DNA of 64,000 bases from Marsupella aquatica (GCA_973895155.1 OZ316893.1:19282001-19346000); one strand, 5' to 3'. Counted from the stretch's first letter, positions 47,561 through 61,132 are shown. Numbers and translations are program-made. The notes: generated by a model not told the origin, from the sequence alone.

Positions 47561-49590
47561 TTATTTCTGTAGTGTGGTTGTGTGTACACTAACTAGAGTA
47601 CTCTATTTTTATAGTGTACCCTAAACCCTAAACCCCAGTGTGTACATAACAACAATGTAAGGAGTTACCCTTTTTAAGAATACCCTATATAGCAAGGATG
47701 ATTTGTGAAAATGAGTTAGTGGGTTTTTTTTACTACCTCCTGACATAGGCACCCTTGGATACTAATGATTAAATCTTGGATAACCCAGGAATGAATCTTA
47801 TATTCAGTCAATGTAGTCACTCAAATACACTTCCAAAAACCCAATACCCGAGCAATCTCACAAATTGAATCATGTTCCAATAATTTATTGGGTTATTGTT
47901 ATAATACAAGTATATGCCAGGTTAGGTTAGACTAACCATGATCCCAACTAGAGTTACCATTGTACCTAATGACCTATATTATATGGAAAGCGGTTGAAAC
48001 CAAGTGAGTTGTTTCCACATCTTGTCTCCTCGATTCTCATGGCTATGACTTCCACACCTTCTAACACGTTATCAGCATGAGCCTCTAGAAACCAAGAGCC
48101 AATTGAAATTGAAAGTTGGAATACGAAGTAGATAGCCCATGCAGAAAAGGTGGAATATTTTTTTGCAAACAAGATTGCTGCATGATGCACCGATTTAGAA
48201 TTCCAGGAGACTAGCAACCAGATTGATGAAATAAATATATCGGGAGGACATGCACTGAAAAAAATCTCATTTTCCAGGTTCACTCACGGACCAGGGACAC
48301 TCATTTTGAATGAGAAACAAAAAGGGAATCAGAAAGCTGAGATAGTAGGTGGATATGTGGAATGTAATTTGGGAAAAGTAAATGAATCCCTGAGGGCAAT
48401 AGAAATGGTTGCTGTGAATAGGAGAATCAGGTTAGAGCTATAGAGGATCTCAGACATCCAAAGGCAAAGGGAGAAAAGAGGATATCGGTTCAGGTTTGCT
48501 GCGGCTGAGGAATGCGGAAGGCGATGGTGAGAATTAATGAGACCTGAAAGGAATTGACTGATAATCTCCAGAAGACTGAACCCCGGACTGAACAAAGAAA
48601 TGACGAACCCGGGTCATATAGTACTCTGTGAAAATCTATGTGGAGAGAGAAATTGAAGATGAGACAGATGTACACGAAGTCAGAGGGAGAAGATTGTTGC
48701 TAAACTTAAGAGAGATCGGAAGAGATGCGCACTTGACAAAGAGGCAAAGATCAACAGAATACGCAACAGTAGTGGGAGTCTGAGCTTTTATTTTTTTAAG
48801 ATCAAGATTGGGACGATGACCTTATCGCAGAAGAAGATGACAAGGCACACAAAATGACTGCTTTATCGTGCCATGAATAGAACGAGAGGAGAACTGGCCA
48901 GGACTATCACCAGGGGCAGCAAGGAAATAATAGCCCAAAGAAGAAGGGCGCAGACACCCGCGCAGACATTCTGGGCAGTGGCACCTAAATGAGGCGACCA
49001 TAGCCCCCCCAGGTACACAGTCCAGTCAAGTCAAGGCAAATACAATGAGAACAAAACGAGGGCAAACGGTGCCCAGATGATGAAGTACTTAATCCCCACA
49101 GCTCGCCTACGACCAGACCACAATAACAGAGAGAAGCAACAAACCCTGTAAGGAATGGACCTATTGTCCCTCCAAAATACCACTCCATACTTTTGGCCAA
49201 AGATGAATATGCTATCCAGGTAACAGATCTATGTACGGACTAAACCTCAGGGCCTCAATCCAATGGGTGTCACATATCACATGTGAAATGTTGGGGAATA
49301 AACACCCTAAAACTTAAGTCAATATTTTTTTAATAAATTTTCTTACCCTTAACTTAATGGAATATTCTTGGAATGTTCTCACATTTGGTTTTAAAGACCC
49401 TATGATTCTTATAATTCTCAAATCGAATTAAAACAACTTTAATATTCTTCAACAAAAATTTAAAAGTTTTTCACTAAACCAAATAAAAAACCCTATACTT
49501 GTTTAAGTGTGGTAGGTTGGAAGAAAAAAACTTAGGACCAGGGAGCAGTGGTAGGATCTGATATAAAAGATTTAAAGATGAGATGCTGAA
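47561..49590. other. Transposon-like, degenerate region with a copia-type primer site
   Basis: At about 47.54 kb the phrase agagcatctccaatagtg is typical of small plant DNA transposons. At 47625-47645 there are two and a half telomere-type units (ccctaaa). At about 48061-48090 taacacgttatcagcatgag resembles the internal initiator-Met primer site found after the LTR in many plant copia elements. At 49309 tgttggggaataaacac resembles an LTR start. Nothing longer could be delimited, and no gene is recognised. Confidence 0.4.
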
Positions 49591-49597
49591 TATGAAT

Positions 49598-49953
49598 TTC
49601 CAAATGAGTACATTGCTTCACACTTATTCATCGAATGGGAAGATAAAGAATTTATCATCTTTGCCATATATGTAGATGATACAAATTTGTTTGGTCACAC
49701 AAAAATGATTAAACATACTATAGAAATGTTAAAGAAGATATTTGAGATGAAGGATTTAGTAAAAACTCATTATTGCTTGGGTTTACAACTTGAACACTTA
49801 GCAAATGACATTCTTTTACATCAAAATACTTACACTAAAAAAGTCCTTATTGAATTGGTGAAGGACACAATTAAGTACACAGCCGTAACAAACACCAACA
49901 GTTTACAAGTTGGTCCAACTTTTGGAAAACTTCACGGTCAATCTCAAAAGTAG
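49598..49953 (+). pseudogene. Ty1/copia reverse transcriptase fragment
   Basis: A single frame reads EDKEFIIFAIYVDDTNLFGH, with the copia RT active-site YVDD at 49669-49680. It is followed by MLKKIFEMKDLVKTHYCLGL, the usual downstream region (MKDLG...YFLGI in intact elements), and a Tyr-rich TYTKKVL. The frame ends at TAG 49951-49953. No gag, integrase or LTR is nearby, though a possible primer site lies at 48.06 kb in the same orientation. It belongs to a lineage different from the copia at 55-61 kb. Confidence 0.88.
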
Positions 49954-52766
49954 TGTAATTACGAAAGCTATCTGTCACTTGCTCAGTCGTGGGGACTGAC
50001 AGGACAAAACCCTTCAGCACATCAAGGCTTTATATTCATTTCCGGGTAAAAGCCAAATTTAGTAATAAGAGCCTGAAGTCGTTTCATTCTCCCAAAAAGA
50101 TTCGATTGCTTTTCACTCTGCGAAGGAGCATAAAAACCCTTCTCCTCAGCACAGTCGTAACATTACAAACTTTTTAATTGCGTGCTTTTTGGCGGGCTGT
50201 GCAAAGGGACTACTTGGCGGCATTGCAACACCACCGTTCCAAATTTAACTTTCAAATTTTAGTCCAATGTTAGGCACTGAAAAGTGGACAGTTCTTCGAG
50301 GGAATGACTGGAATGAAGCTTCAGGAGCACTTCGAGGGAATGATTGGAATTAATGCCCACCCGACGAGAGCCATTAAAATAATGATGTGCTGTAGTGGAA
50401 GTGCACTGAGCTAGAGAGTAGAGACTACCGAGTAATGTACCGCTACACTCTTGACTACATAACACCTCTTCCTAAGTGCAGAATCTGGTAGTGCAAACCT
50501 GGCTAATTTCAAGGCGTCTGATTATTCGATTTTGTCTGACCATTTTGCACTATGGTTTTGAGCTTTTTATTGGTGAAAGAGTACTTCGTGGAAGAGTGCT
50601 TGGTGCAAAGAGTGCTCTGTTAAACGACAGATCTGTAAGTGCAAAGCCCTCTACAAGGGTGTACATACAGTTATGAGAAATCCCATTTGTATCTCTACGG
50701 ATAAGTGCATATTATTTTCTGATATACTATTTTATTGGGCATTTTGTGCCATGATGCTCCCAAAAAGAGAGCTTCAGCTCCTAGTTTCGAGAGTCTATTA
50801 TGGCAGGCTATTATGGCCCACAATGCTTTGGGTCCAAGACCTTTATAAATACACTTCAATGTTTAATAAATATTGCATTTTTAAACTTTTAGTAGAATTA
50901 GAGGAGAAATCTCATATTGAGGTGATTCAAATCTTGACTGTACATTGGTTTCCAAGAATGCCCTGGAAATTACAATGCTATCATTTGATAAATGACAAGG
51001 GTTTAGGATAGGGATGCACAATCTGAGGGATGTAGAGTTGATGGTTTTTGGGACTGCATGAGACTGAGGGCTGAGGCAGAAAACTATTCATCAGGTTAGT
51101 TATCTGAAAGTGAAAAGTCTGGAAATGTGACATAGTGCAAACCACATTTAAGTGCAAATCCCTGGCATAGTACCATCGTCCCAGGAGTGCGGTTTTCGTA
51201 AAAGTAGGCCAAACAGTTCTTACAGAAATCATGGAATGCATTTTCCTGAGCGCAGAGTGCTGACGCGGATACGGCTGAATGCGAACATCAGACAACGTTG
51301 TAAAGAGCAATGTTATCATCAGAAGAACAGCCTCTCGTTTGTGCTCCATCCTTGATTGCATCCCTTGTAACGAAAGTATGTCTGTCGGTACTGTCACATG
51401 GGCGTGGTCCTCCATCCTTCTTCAGTTCTTCGTCCTCGAGTCCTCCCGTCCTCCTCTCGTCTGAGCCTTGTTTTCTCTTTACTGCTTTCATGGTACCTTG
51501 ACGGTCAAACCATCGCTCACCTGCCCTTGTTCAGGGTTTCAGGTTCATTGTTCTTTGTTTGGAGCTTGGACCTGTTTTGTAAATGAACTGATCTCATAAT
51601 CCATTCCTCATTACGCTGTATCATTTATGCTGTCGCTCTTTTAAGTCATCAATTGAATTACGTACTGTCATTTGACTATGCGCTCTACAAGTAAACATTT
51701 GTAAACATCATCAAGTAAACAATTGTGAGAGAAAGTGCTATAGGTTCAATGACTCTAGAATGGTCGGGATACTACAATACCTTACTAAAAATGAGTTCTA
51801 CAAGTTTACTCAAAGATAAGGGGCGTGGGGGACTGAGCGCGGGGGAGGGGTACCCGTGCGTGGCTGTATGTGGTGCAGGCTCCTGGTTCCATGCCCTCTC
51901 TTTTCCCGGTTGTTGCAAGATGCTTAGGTGGCTTCCGGGTTGTTTTCTCTCCTATTTCTGTGCTCACAACTTTGGCTCTCTGTAGTGGGGTTCTGGTAGT
52001 AGGGCTTTAATTCTTTGCTGTTTGAAGGGGCTTCTAGTCTCTTGGCTTTTCCCCCTGTGTTCCCCTCTTTAATGGGTCTTTGGCCTCTGGATTCATGTTG
52101 CCCTTTTTGACCATTTTTCTCCCAGCTGTTATGCAGCAGTGATCCCTGCCCATGAGTCATGGCCAATGGCATCAGATTATTCTTTATGGCAAAATAATAT
52201 GGATTATGAACTTGATAGTCACGTTTTTTGTTCTCTATGGCAAAACATTATGGATTTGAAATTTAGTAGTCCATAATTTTCTGTCTCTGACCTTACCCTA
52301 GTAGGTTAAGGCACATTTAGTTTTCAGGTGAGGCCTCCTATCGGTTTGCATGCAAGTGGGTTTCCCAGCTGATATGCTGAGTAGTGGTTCAACCCATTGC
52401 CAGAGCAATAAGTTCCCCAATCAATTGACTCTCTGACATGACGGGGTCTCAAACAGTGGTTTTCTAAGTGGCAAAAATTTGCCAAATTCCACCTCCCCAA
52501 AAATCTTTTGCCATTTTTGGCAAAAATTTGCTATTATTTTGCTGTCTCATTAGCCAGTGTTCCGCCTAATCCCAGGCCCCTTTAGCCAGAATCTAACGGT
52601 CAAACTTAAATCTAGGGAGATCTGACGGTTAGAGAAAATAATTGAATAGGGAATCTTTTGAGCATCTTCTCCCTTCACACACTGTACATTCTCCACTCTG
52701 GCAAAAAAGTAAATACCTTATAAAATAGGCTGGTCTCAAACCTCAAAATTTAATGTGCCTCAACTT
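49954..52766. other. Intergenic region, no gene recognised
   Basis: A phrase cttcgagggaatga-tggaat is repeated near 50.30 and 50.33 kb. A minus-strand 144-codon frame (51415-50981) and several short frames near 51.3-51.6 kb have no recognisable motif. At 51.98-52.13 kb there is T/G-rich sequence of the type also seen near 3.1 and 18.0 kb. At 52.16-52.33 kb, ctttatggcaaaa and accctagtag words recur in similar order at 62.66-62.77 kb. A SINE-like module lies at 52365-52460. Confidence 0.45.
52365..52460 (+). repeat. SINE-like module, copy 1
   Basis: Contains gagtagtggttcaaccc, ttgccagagcaataag, cccaatcaattga and ggtctcaaac. The order and spacing match the module at 63270-63360. The first part resembles a tRNA-type A box (agtggtt). 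There is no clear B box or A tail, so the SINE label is tentative. Confidence 0.4.
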
Positions 52767-52781
52767 AGTAGAAAGGTTAAA
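52767..52781. repeat. Target-site duplication of LINE 2, left copy
   Basis: agtagaaaggttaaa, identical over 15 bases to 62411-62425. It defines the left end of the LINE insertion. Confidence 0.93.
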
Positions 52782-54996
52782 TCGTGACCCCAGAGTTAAT
52801 TGGAATTTGGCTTGGGGAGCGGCAAAAGCACTGAACCAAGCTGAGAAGCGCAAAAGAGCAGCCATCAGGAACGCTAGGCAGCCAGGGGAAGAGCTGCTTC
52901 GGCTGAGAGTAGAGATGTGCACCAATCCTACTCCAGCCCTTTCAGAAGAACTTAGAAGAATTGAAGATAGCACTAGGGAGAGGGACCAAGCTGACATGAT
53001 TAAGTTGAGAAGGAAAAGCATAGTACGGTGGTTGAAACTCTGTGAAGCCCCAACTAAGTAATTTTTCAATCAATTGAAGGCAAAACATGCAAAGGAGAGC
53101 ATCAAACAGCTGAAAAAAACCAATGGAGAGATTATTGAGGACGCCGGACAAGCATCCTCAATGAGATTCATGGTTTCTATTTGAACCTGTATACTACGGA
53201 CTCGCAGGTTGAGACACACTATAGTGCTTTGGAAGAAGTCTTGGGACTGATCAAAGAGTAGGTTTCTATACAGGAAAATCAGGCAATTGCTCAACTTCCT
53301 AGTGAAGAGGAAATTGAGAAGATAGTGTTTAACCTACCCAAGGAGAAATCACCAGGGATTGACAGGGTTAGTGCAGAAATGTTGATTAAGGGATAGGATT
53401 TTATGAAGCCAGCCTGTATGAAAATGATTCATGCATTTTGGCAGGACAGAAAACTCACTACCTGGGCTAAGATTGGAGTGATCAAACTGATTCCAAAGAA
53501 TCTTGAGGTATTGGAACTCAGCAATTGGAGACCATTGACGATGCTAACCTTGACGGAAAAACTGGTTGCTAAGCTAATGGCAAATCGGATCAAGAAGGTA
53601 GCAAACAAACTGATTGACCCACAATAGACTGACTTTTTGGAACGGTGGGACATTCTAGACAACCTCTTGAACGTCAAGTTGGGACAAGAGTATGCAACGA
53701 CTAGTAAACAACCCCTAATCTTTCTCAAACTGGATTTTGCTAAAGCATATGATAGAGTGGCTCACTCATTCTTGTGGGCTGTGATGAGGGCGGTGAAATT
53801 TGATGAACAGGTCATCACTCTAGTGAAGGGGCTAGTGGAGCACACCCAATCCAAAGTTCACATCAATGGGAGATTTACTGAACCAATTAGGTTGAACAGA
53901 GGAGTGAGGCAAGGCTGCCCCCGATCCCCGCTCCTTTTCGCTCTAACCACTCAACCTCTGATGGGGCAATGCAGGAGTAAGATTGAAACCGGGAAGCTGA
54001 ACGGCCTAAAGTTGTGTGACAACAAGAGTCTTTGCCACCAGCCTTTTGTTGATGACACTGGGCTCTTTTTGGCGGCAAGTGAGGGTAATTTCCAGATGGC
54101 TAGGAAGATAGTGCAACACTATGAGAATATTTCTGGTGCATTACTGAACGTGCAAAAATCTAAGATTATTCCCATCTACTTCTAGGACGGTGTGTACCCA
54201 GAGTGACTAAAGGCCGCCGGATGCAAAATCGCCAAGGAAGGTGAGATAACGGAATACCTGGGCAGCTCGATTGGATACAAGGTTTGACCATCACATGAAG
54301 CAGCCTTTCTGGTGGGAAAATTGAGGAGACGGTTGCGCAACTGGACAAATAGGAGCCTATCCATGGCGGAAAGGTCGATCCTTCTTAAGCATGTACTTAG
54401 GGCCATCCCCACGTACCACTTGATGTTGTTGGCATTGCACAAGACTGGTTTACAGGAGATGGAAAAAGTCAGCCGATGATTTTTGTGGGGTTCAACAACC
54501 AACGATGGAACTAAGAAAGCGCTCATAGCTTGGAACGTCATCACAAAACCCAAGGACGATGGCGGCTTGGGATTCAGCCCTTTGAGGAGCATGCCCAGTC
54601 ACTGAGAATGCGACATATAGCCAAACTGATTACTCAGGTGGAGTTTGAGTGGGTGCAAATTTCACAGGAGATCTTCACTATGGGGCTGAAGGCAGGGTCG
54701 GGGAAGAAAGAGAGATGGAACTGGACTGCAACTGAAGCTCTTCTGCTGGACGATGAGATTCACATCCAGGGTTCACCCACTCTGCAGGGACTACCAAAGG
54801 GATGGAATAACAAGAGCCACCACCTAAAGTTCAACTTTGGGGAAGGTCAGATCCCTGCCACCTCTCCATCGAGCAAACTATTGTGTTGTACCTGCGGTCC
54901 AACGTCACTACTACTCAACAAGGAATTTACCTGAGAAGATTCCTTGCCAACCAGGGCATCAAGAGCCTGAAGAATCTCAAGAATCAACAAGGAGAA
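52782..54996 (+). pseudogene. LINE 2 ORF2, RT part, broken
   Basis: Begins in the linker before the RT (NWNLAWGAAKALNQAEKRKR). The apparent Met upstream belongs to flanking host DNA. RT motifs: GVIKLIPKN, NWRPLTMLTLTEKLVAKLMA, TAG at 53625-53627, then KLDFAKAYDRVAHSFLW, RGVRQGCPRSPLLFA and FVDDTGLF in place of the usual FADD/YADD. Further stops (54183-54185 and later) and frame changes follow up to the copia insertion. Inactive. Confidence 0.88.
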
Positions 54997-55001
54997 TGGG
55001 T

Positions 55002-55345
55002 TGTTGAGCATAGACGACATTCGTAACGGCAAGCCCAAGAACCATCCAACACACAATAGTCGACACAAAGAGATACGTGGTTCACCTCCACATGAGGCTA
55101 CGTCCACGGGAACACACAAGAGCTTTACTGCACTCTAGGCTGACCGGCCATACCAAGCATCCACAGCACAAGCTCTCCTTATCTCTCAACTAGCTCCGTA
55201 ACAATGAGCCTAAGTTCTACCAGGGTCTGGCATCAGCCCTGGCTAAATGCACAATAGCACTACCGCTAACATTAGCTAAGTCCTAACCCGAGATAGACTA
55301 ACTGTGGTTAGCTCAAGAGTCACAAGACTAGAGCAATATCTAACA
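55002..55345 (-). repeat. 3' LTR of the copia element (344 bp)
   Basis: Reads tgttgagcatagacgac to caatatctaaca on the plus strand. It is the downstream LTR in the element's own (minus) direction. Confidence 0.95.
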
Positions 55346-55356
55346 AACTCCCCCTT
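55346..55356 (-). other. Polypurine tract of the copia element
   Basis: On the minus strand aagggggagtt lies immediately before the 3' LTR. Confidence 0.85.
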
Positions 55357-55552
55357 GACTCTTGTCTTGGGGACTGGACTAAATGCAACCATATGGAATC
55401 CTCACCAGGAAGTTCTAGACAATCACCAAACCAGGTCTCCCCCTAAAAACCACAAGGGTTAACTAAGGGTTAACTAGAACTAAGCCGTAGCCAAACAGGA
55501 ATGAGTAATCCATATACAAATAGTCACACATTGCTAAATAACTCTACTTGCA

Positions 55553-58500
55553 CTACAACTGCAAAACCTGCAAAGTAGCACGGTGTCTTGAGAAACTCTC
55601 CAAAGGAATCACTTTGGTAAAGGCATCAGTGGGATTGAGCTTTCCATCAATCTTGACTAGCTCAAAAGTTTTATCAGACACTGCTTGCCTGATAAAATAG
55701 TACCTGATATCAATGTGCTTCACCCTGCTATCCATCACCTGGTTAGCAGCCAAGTGAAGAGCACTCTGACTATCACAGTTTAGAGTCATTTTTCCATGCT
55801 CTAAACCCCATCTCCGCGATCAACTTATCCAACCAAATTTCTTCCTTTGCAGCTTCTGCTGCTGCAACATACTCTCCTTCTGTAGTAGACTGAGATATGC
55901 ACTTCTGCAAGGTAGATTTCCAACTGATACATCCTCCTCCAAGAGTGTGTACAAACCCAGTTGTAGATCTCCTTGTATCCAGACAGCCTCCATAGTCAGA
56001 ATCTACATAGCCAACTAACGTTCTATTTGATCTGTTATCAAATAGTAATCCATAGTCCTGTGTACCCTTCAGATACCTGAGAATCCACTTTACAGCTTCC
56101 CAATGTACCTTCCCTGGATTTGACATGAATCTGCTAACCTTGCCCATCGCTAGGGCTAAGTCAGGCCTAGTACAAGTCATCAAATACATCAGACTGCCTA
56201 CTGCCTTCTCATAAGGAATCTTAGCCATCAAACCTTTCTCCACAGCATCCGTAGGAGAGAAAGCCGATGATAACTTGAAATGTGAAGCTAAAGGAATACT
56301 CACTGGCTTACAGTTTTCCATGTTGAATCGTGCAAGTACTTTCCTCGCATACTGGCCTTGACTCAAGCACAACTGTCCAGTCTCAGAGTTCCTAAAAATC
56401 TCCGTTCCTAAGATCCTCTTGGCCTTACCAAGATCCTTCATCCTGAATTCAACACTCAATTTTGCCTTGAGACTGTCAACCTCAGATTGATCTTTAGCCA
56501 CAATCAGCATGTCATCCACATAGATCACCAGAATGATGAAACCAAATACATCATTCTTGATTGATTTCGTATACACACAAGGATCATACACCATCCTTGT
56601 AAAACCTTGAGCAAACATGAAATCATCAAACCGCTTGTTCCACTGTCTGGGAGACTGCTTCAATCCATACAAGGACTTGAGCAATCTGCAAACTAAGTTC
56701 TCTTGGCCTTTCTTCATAAAGCCTAGCGGCTGTCTCATGAAGATCATCTCGTCCAAGTTGCCATAGAGAAAAGCAGTAACAACATCCATCTGATCCATCA
56801 CCAGATTAAAAAACACAACAATCTGACACAAGATCCGAATTGTGGAATACTTAGCCACCGGTGAAAAGACCTCATTGTAGTCCACTCCTTTCTCCTGAGT
56901 GAACCCCTTGGCAACAAGCCTTGCCTTGTAGATCTTATCTCCACCCTCTGAAGGACTGTCCTTCAACTTATAAATCCACTTGCTGTCCACCACTTGCTGA
57001 CCTCTTGGAAGCTCCACCAGCTCCCATGTCTTGTTGTCACTCAAAGATTGCAACTCCCTCTACATTGCTGCATTCCACTCATGCTTTTGCTCTGAAGCAC
57101 AAGCCTCACTGTACGAAGAAGGCTCTCCTTCTTCCAAGGTCAAAGCCATGTCATCATCATCAGGTGCAATGTCAATATCATCTAGCTTAGATGAGTCTGC
57201 CCATTGACCATACCTGGTAGGAGCTCTAGTAGAACGACTGGAAGTTCTTCTAGTAGATGACTCAGGCTGATCTGCTGCTGTTGCTGGTTGAATTTGAGGT
57301 ACCCTAGCAACAATCTGTTCCTCTTGTTCCATCACAGGAACCAGCTCCAAGCTCGGAACTTCTCCATCTCTCCTGTCATGAACAGCATCATGACTAATCT
57401 CCCCCTCAACCGGGTCCGGGATGGGAGATTTCCCCTTGTCAGTATGGGAGTCCTGAGAACTCTCCCCCTCCTTTGATGATCTGGACTCATTAAAGGACAC
57501 ATCTCTACTGACAATTAGTTTACAGGTTATTGGATCCCATAACCTATAACCCTTCACACCTTTCTGATAGCCAAGGAAAAATCACTTCTTCGACTTGGAC
57601 TCCAGCTTGGATCGAAGCTGGGAAGGTGTAAGCACATAAGCATCACATCCAAAAATCCTCAGATGTGAATAATCTGCTGGACGCCCGTACCTCATTTCAA
57701 ATGGCGTCTTGAATCCAATAGAACTGGATGGAGAAAAATTTACCAAATAAGCTGCAGTGTTGACAGCTTCAGCCCAAAACTCATGTGGTAAGCATGATTG
57801 ACTCAACATACTCCTCGAGCGGTCCAATAGTGTTCGGTTGAGTCTCTCAGAAACACCATTCTGCTGAGGAGTATAACTTATTGTGAGATGGCGGGTAATC
57901 CCTTGCTCCTTACAATACGTTCCAAATTCCCCGGAACTGTATTCACCGCCGTTATCCGATCGAAGATATCTCACCTTATTATCAGTCTGATTCTCAACCT
58001 GGGCTTTCCACTCCTTAAAAATGGCAAAACATCAGACTTATTGTGTAGAAAGTATATCCACACATACCTTGAGTAATCGTCTATAAACGTGACATAGTAT
58101 AACCGTCCAGAATGTGAGGGAGTAGGGGCTGGACCCCACACATCACTATGTAATACTCAAGTACCTCCTTGCTGGTGTGAGTTCCAACTCCGAAGGGTTT
58201 CCTGTGCTGCTTCCCTAGCACACAGTGCTCACAAAATTCTAACTTACAAGACTGCAAATTAGAAAGTAATCCTTTCTTCTGAAGAATAACCAAACCTTTT
58301 TCACTCATGTGGCCCAAACGGAAGTGCCACAGCCGGGCCGTCTCCTCATGAGATAAGGTTGCATTGGCTTCATCACTGACTACACTGCCCTCCAAAATGT
58401 ATAGATTGCAATGCCTCTTTCCCTTCAATACAACTTTAGTACCAGTTGAAACCTGAAGGACACCATTAGCAGAACTCCACTGATGGCCATTTGCTTCTAA

Positions 58501-59835
58501 AACTCCAAGTGAAATGAGATTTTTCATCATGCTAGGAATATGACTTACATTCCTCAACGTTCTCACAGCACCATCAAACATCTGAAATCTTACAGATCCA
58601 AGTCCAACAACTTGACATGGGATTCCATTTCCCATCAACACTGACCCGTTGGAAACCGTGTAAGAACTGAAAAAATCTCTCCTAGAGCAAATGTGAAAAG
58701 TACATGCACTATCTAGAATCCAGTCATCACTACCTAGATTTGACACTACGTTGAGAGCATAACCTTGACATCACAATATGTCATCATCATCGAGTAAATC
58801 TACCTCATGCAAGCTCGATGTTGCTTTAGCAGAGGCAGTATGGACCTTTATTCGACAATCCCTTTTCATGTGGCCTGGCTTGCCACAATTCCAACATGCA
58901 AGAGGCTTCCTCTCTTGCGATTTTCCTCTGGATTTAGATCTCCCTAGTGATGTTGATCTAAACCTGTTCTGCCCATTCGTGCGCTGCATTGCTCTGCCCC
59001 TGTTCACATTGAGCGCAGTGCCAGAAGAAGATGCTGTCTGTGATTGACCCAGCTTCTTCTGAGCATCATCAGACAGTAAAGAGCTTACCACCTCATTATA
59101 CGAAATGGACTTCAGATCTCTATACAAGAGCACCTGTTTCAAGCCCTGATATGACGGCGGTAAGGAGCTTAGCAGAAGCAAGGCCTTATCCTCATCTTCA
59201 ACTCCTTTTCCTAGGTTTGACAGATCAACCGCTAGACTGTCAAACTCATCCAGGTGATCCTGCATCTTGCTCCCTTCCTTGAGCCTGAGGCTCATCAAGA
59301 GAGACTTCTTGTACAGTCGGTCTGACGCATCTTCCCGGTAGTACTTCTCTCTTAGAGCCTTGAACAGTGACGCGCAATCCGCATAATCATCCAACTGCTT
59401 GATGATGTGCGGCTTGAGATATAGCATCACTGCATTGACAGCAATCACTTGCTCTTATCTCCATTGCCTCACTGAAATCTCCTCCTCTCCATCATACTGC
59501 TCTCGCGATGAAAGTAGATGAGCTAAGCCCATGGCCCGTAGAACACCTTTCACTTGCTTCTCCCAGAGCAAGTAATCAGTACGACCATCGTACTTCTCCA
59601 CCTCAAACTTTACTCCTCCAAATCTAGCCATCTGTCTCTTCTTCCCAACTACCGACAACTCTGGTAGTAAGACAGCTTCCTCCACTACACGTCGCACCGG
59701 TGATCGTACCGGTGTTACTAGTTCTTCCTCAAATGGTAGCAGCTCCTCCTCAGACTCTCCGTCTGATTGTCGTGATCCTGAAGCTCCACCGATGCCAATT
59801 CTTCCAGTATCCTCCGAGTCACTCATATGAAACAA
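55553..59835 (-). pseudogene. Copia gag-pol polyprotein, broken
   Basis: Read on the minus strand from 59835. Gag has an acidic start and the UBN2-type region (YLLWEKQVKGVL, MQDHLDEFDSL), then the zinc knuckle CWNCGKPGHMKRDC. Protease reads DDWILDSACTFHICSRRD. Integrase has an H...C zinc region (HFRLGHMSEKGL, CEHCVLGKQHRKPF) and RSDNGGEYSS...GVSERLNRTLL. RT has RLVAKGFTQEKGVDYNEVFS and VIYVDDMLIVAKD; RNase H has DSDYGGCLDTRRSTTG and VKHIDIRYYFIRQ. Stops occur near 59453, 58769, 57558 and 57055, with frame changes between 58081 and 57974 (probably with a loss around the first integrase Asp) and at about 55.78 kb. Confidence 0.95.
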
Positions 59836-60769
59836 TCACGAAAAAACGTCTTTTTTTGAAACTTCTCATAAAACTCAAAACTCAACACCGCCGCGTAGCC
59901 CACGAAGCTAGGAGTCCAATACCGAAAGTCGAAATCAAAATCGAAATTCGACGAAAAAGTTATTCAAATTTCGGTCGGGGTGGGTAAAACCTTGGGAAAC
60001 TCCCCCGTTTTGACCACCTCGGAGAATAACCAAAATACCAAGTACAACCCGTCGTCGAAATCGCAATGTGATCGGTGCGCCGCGTTGCTAACTCCAGTGG
60101 CAACGTCTTGAAAAGCCATTGTTTCCAACGAGAAAAGTGAACGCCGCCGACGGTGAATGTGGCCGAATTTCACCGGCACAGTCTGCAACCTCAGCATAGA
60201 CTAAACTTTTCGTCGCATCGCCTTCACTCCACGTCAAGTGCCAATCCCGGGCTCAAAACGACCGCCTCGCCACGATCAAAACGTTGAGCCGTAGCACTTC
60301 ACGTTTCTTCCATCAAGTCAGACGTCACAAAGAGAAACCCGGTTCAGATGAGAACAAGCTCCATAGCTTGTGAAAAAACCTGAACGCCTCTTTCACTCGT
60401 CACGACACACTCGGTAACAACTCGGCCGCAATTCAACTACCGAAATGACCAGCTCGCTTCAAGCTTCAACTTGAGCTATAATGTGTGATCTCTCCCGCAC
60501 CGCACGGCTGACACCGTTGAAAAATATGATCTCTGGTCTCTCCCCCAAAAAGCCGTCGAACATGAATAAAACCTGAACGACGCAAATTTCAATTCCTCCG
60601 CACCACGGATACCGATCAGCGAGTTCTAACCACCGTTAGAAAGCCCTCTCACTAACCTATCCGCACAACCACATACATTTGAGTTTCATGCGATGAAACT
60701 CCGAATGTACCATCGACAATGAACGCTGGAAAAACCTGTCACGAAAAAACCTCGTCACCTCCCAGGCAT
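59836..60769 (-). other. Copia untranslated leader
   Basis: About 0.9 kb between the primer site and gag, rich in CpG and without long frames. Its gag-proximal part is related to the relic at 11938-12175. Confidence 0.75.
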
Positions 60770-60781
60770 GCTCTGATACCA
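60770..60781 (-). other. Primer binding site of the copia element, initiator Met tRNA
   Basis: On the minus strand tggtatcagagc, the exact plant initiator tRNA-Met primer sequence, two bases after the LTR end. Confidence 0.95.
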
Positions 60782-60783
60782 CT

Positions 60784-61127
60784 TGTTGAGCATAGACGAC
60801 ATTCATAACGGCAAGCCCAAGAACCATCCAACACACAATAGTCGACACAGAGAGATACGTGGTTCACCTCCACATGAGGCTACGTCCACGGGAACACACA
60901 AGAGCTTTACTGCACTCTAGGCTGACCGGCCATACCAAGCATCCACAACACAAGCTCTCCTTATCTCTCAACTAGCTCCATAACAATGAGCCTAAGTTCC
61001 ACCAGGGTTTGGCATCAGCCCTGGCTAAATGCACAATAGCACTACCGCTAACATTAGCTAAGTCCTAACCCGAGTTAGACTAACTGTGGTTAGCTCAAGA
61101 GTCACAAGACTAGAGCAATATCTAACA
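60784..61127 (-). repeat. 5' LTR of the copia element (344 bp)
   Basis: The same 344-bp sequence as the other LTR with about seven substitutions; it ends at the TGGGT duplication. Confidence 0.95.
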
Positions 61128-61132
61128 TGGGT

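Larger units (their letters stand above)
55002..61127 (-). mobile_element. Ty1/copia LTR retrotransposon, structurally complete, coding region broken
   Basis: A 6126-bp minus-strand element with 344-bp LTRs at both ends (TG...CA) and a perfect 5-bp duplication, TGGGT, at 54997-55001 and 61128-61132. The primer site, leader, gag, protease, integrase, RT and RNase H, and polypurine tract appear in the normal copia order. The LTRs differ at about 7 of 344 positions by eye (2%). At least four stops and two frameshifts disable the polyprotein. It inserted into LINE 2 after that element had landed. Confidence 0.96.

Noticed and set aside
47625-47645. Telomere-type repeat
   Set aside because: Only about two and a half ccctaaa units; too short to be an interstitial telomere block.
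47966-48283. 105-codon minus-strand frame
   Set aside because: Lies antisense over a copia-like primer-site region; no domain recognised.
50981-51415. 144-codon minus-strand frame
   Set aside because: No recognisable domain, no codon or splice support, surrounded by AT-rich unassigned DNA.
56921-57190. Plus-strand frame over the copia element
   Set aside because: Antisense shadow of the copia polyprotein, which is read on the minus strand.
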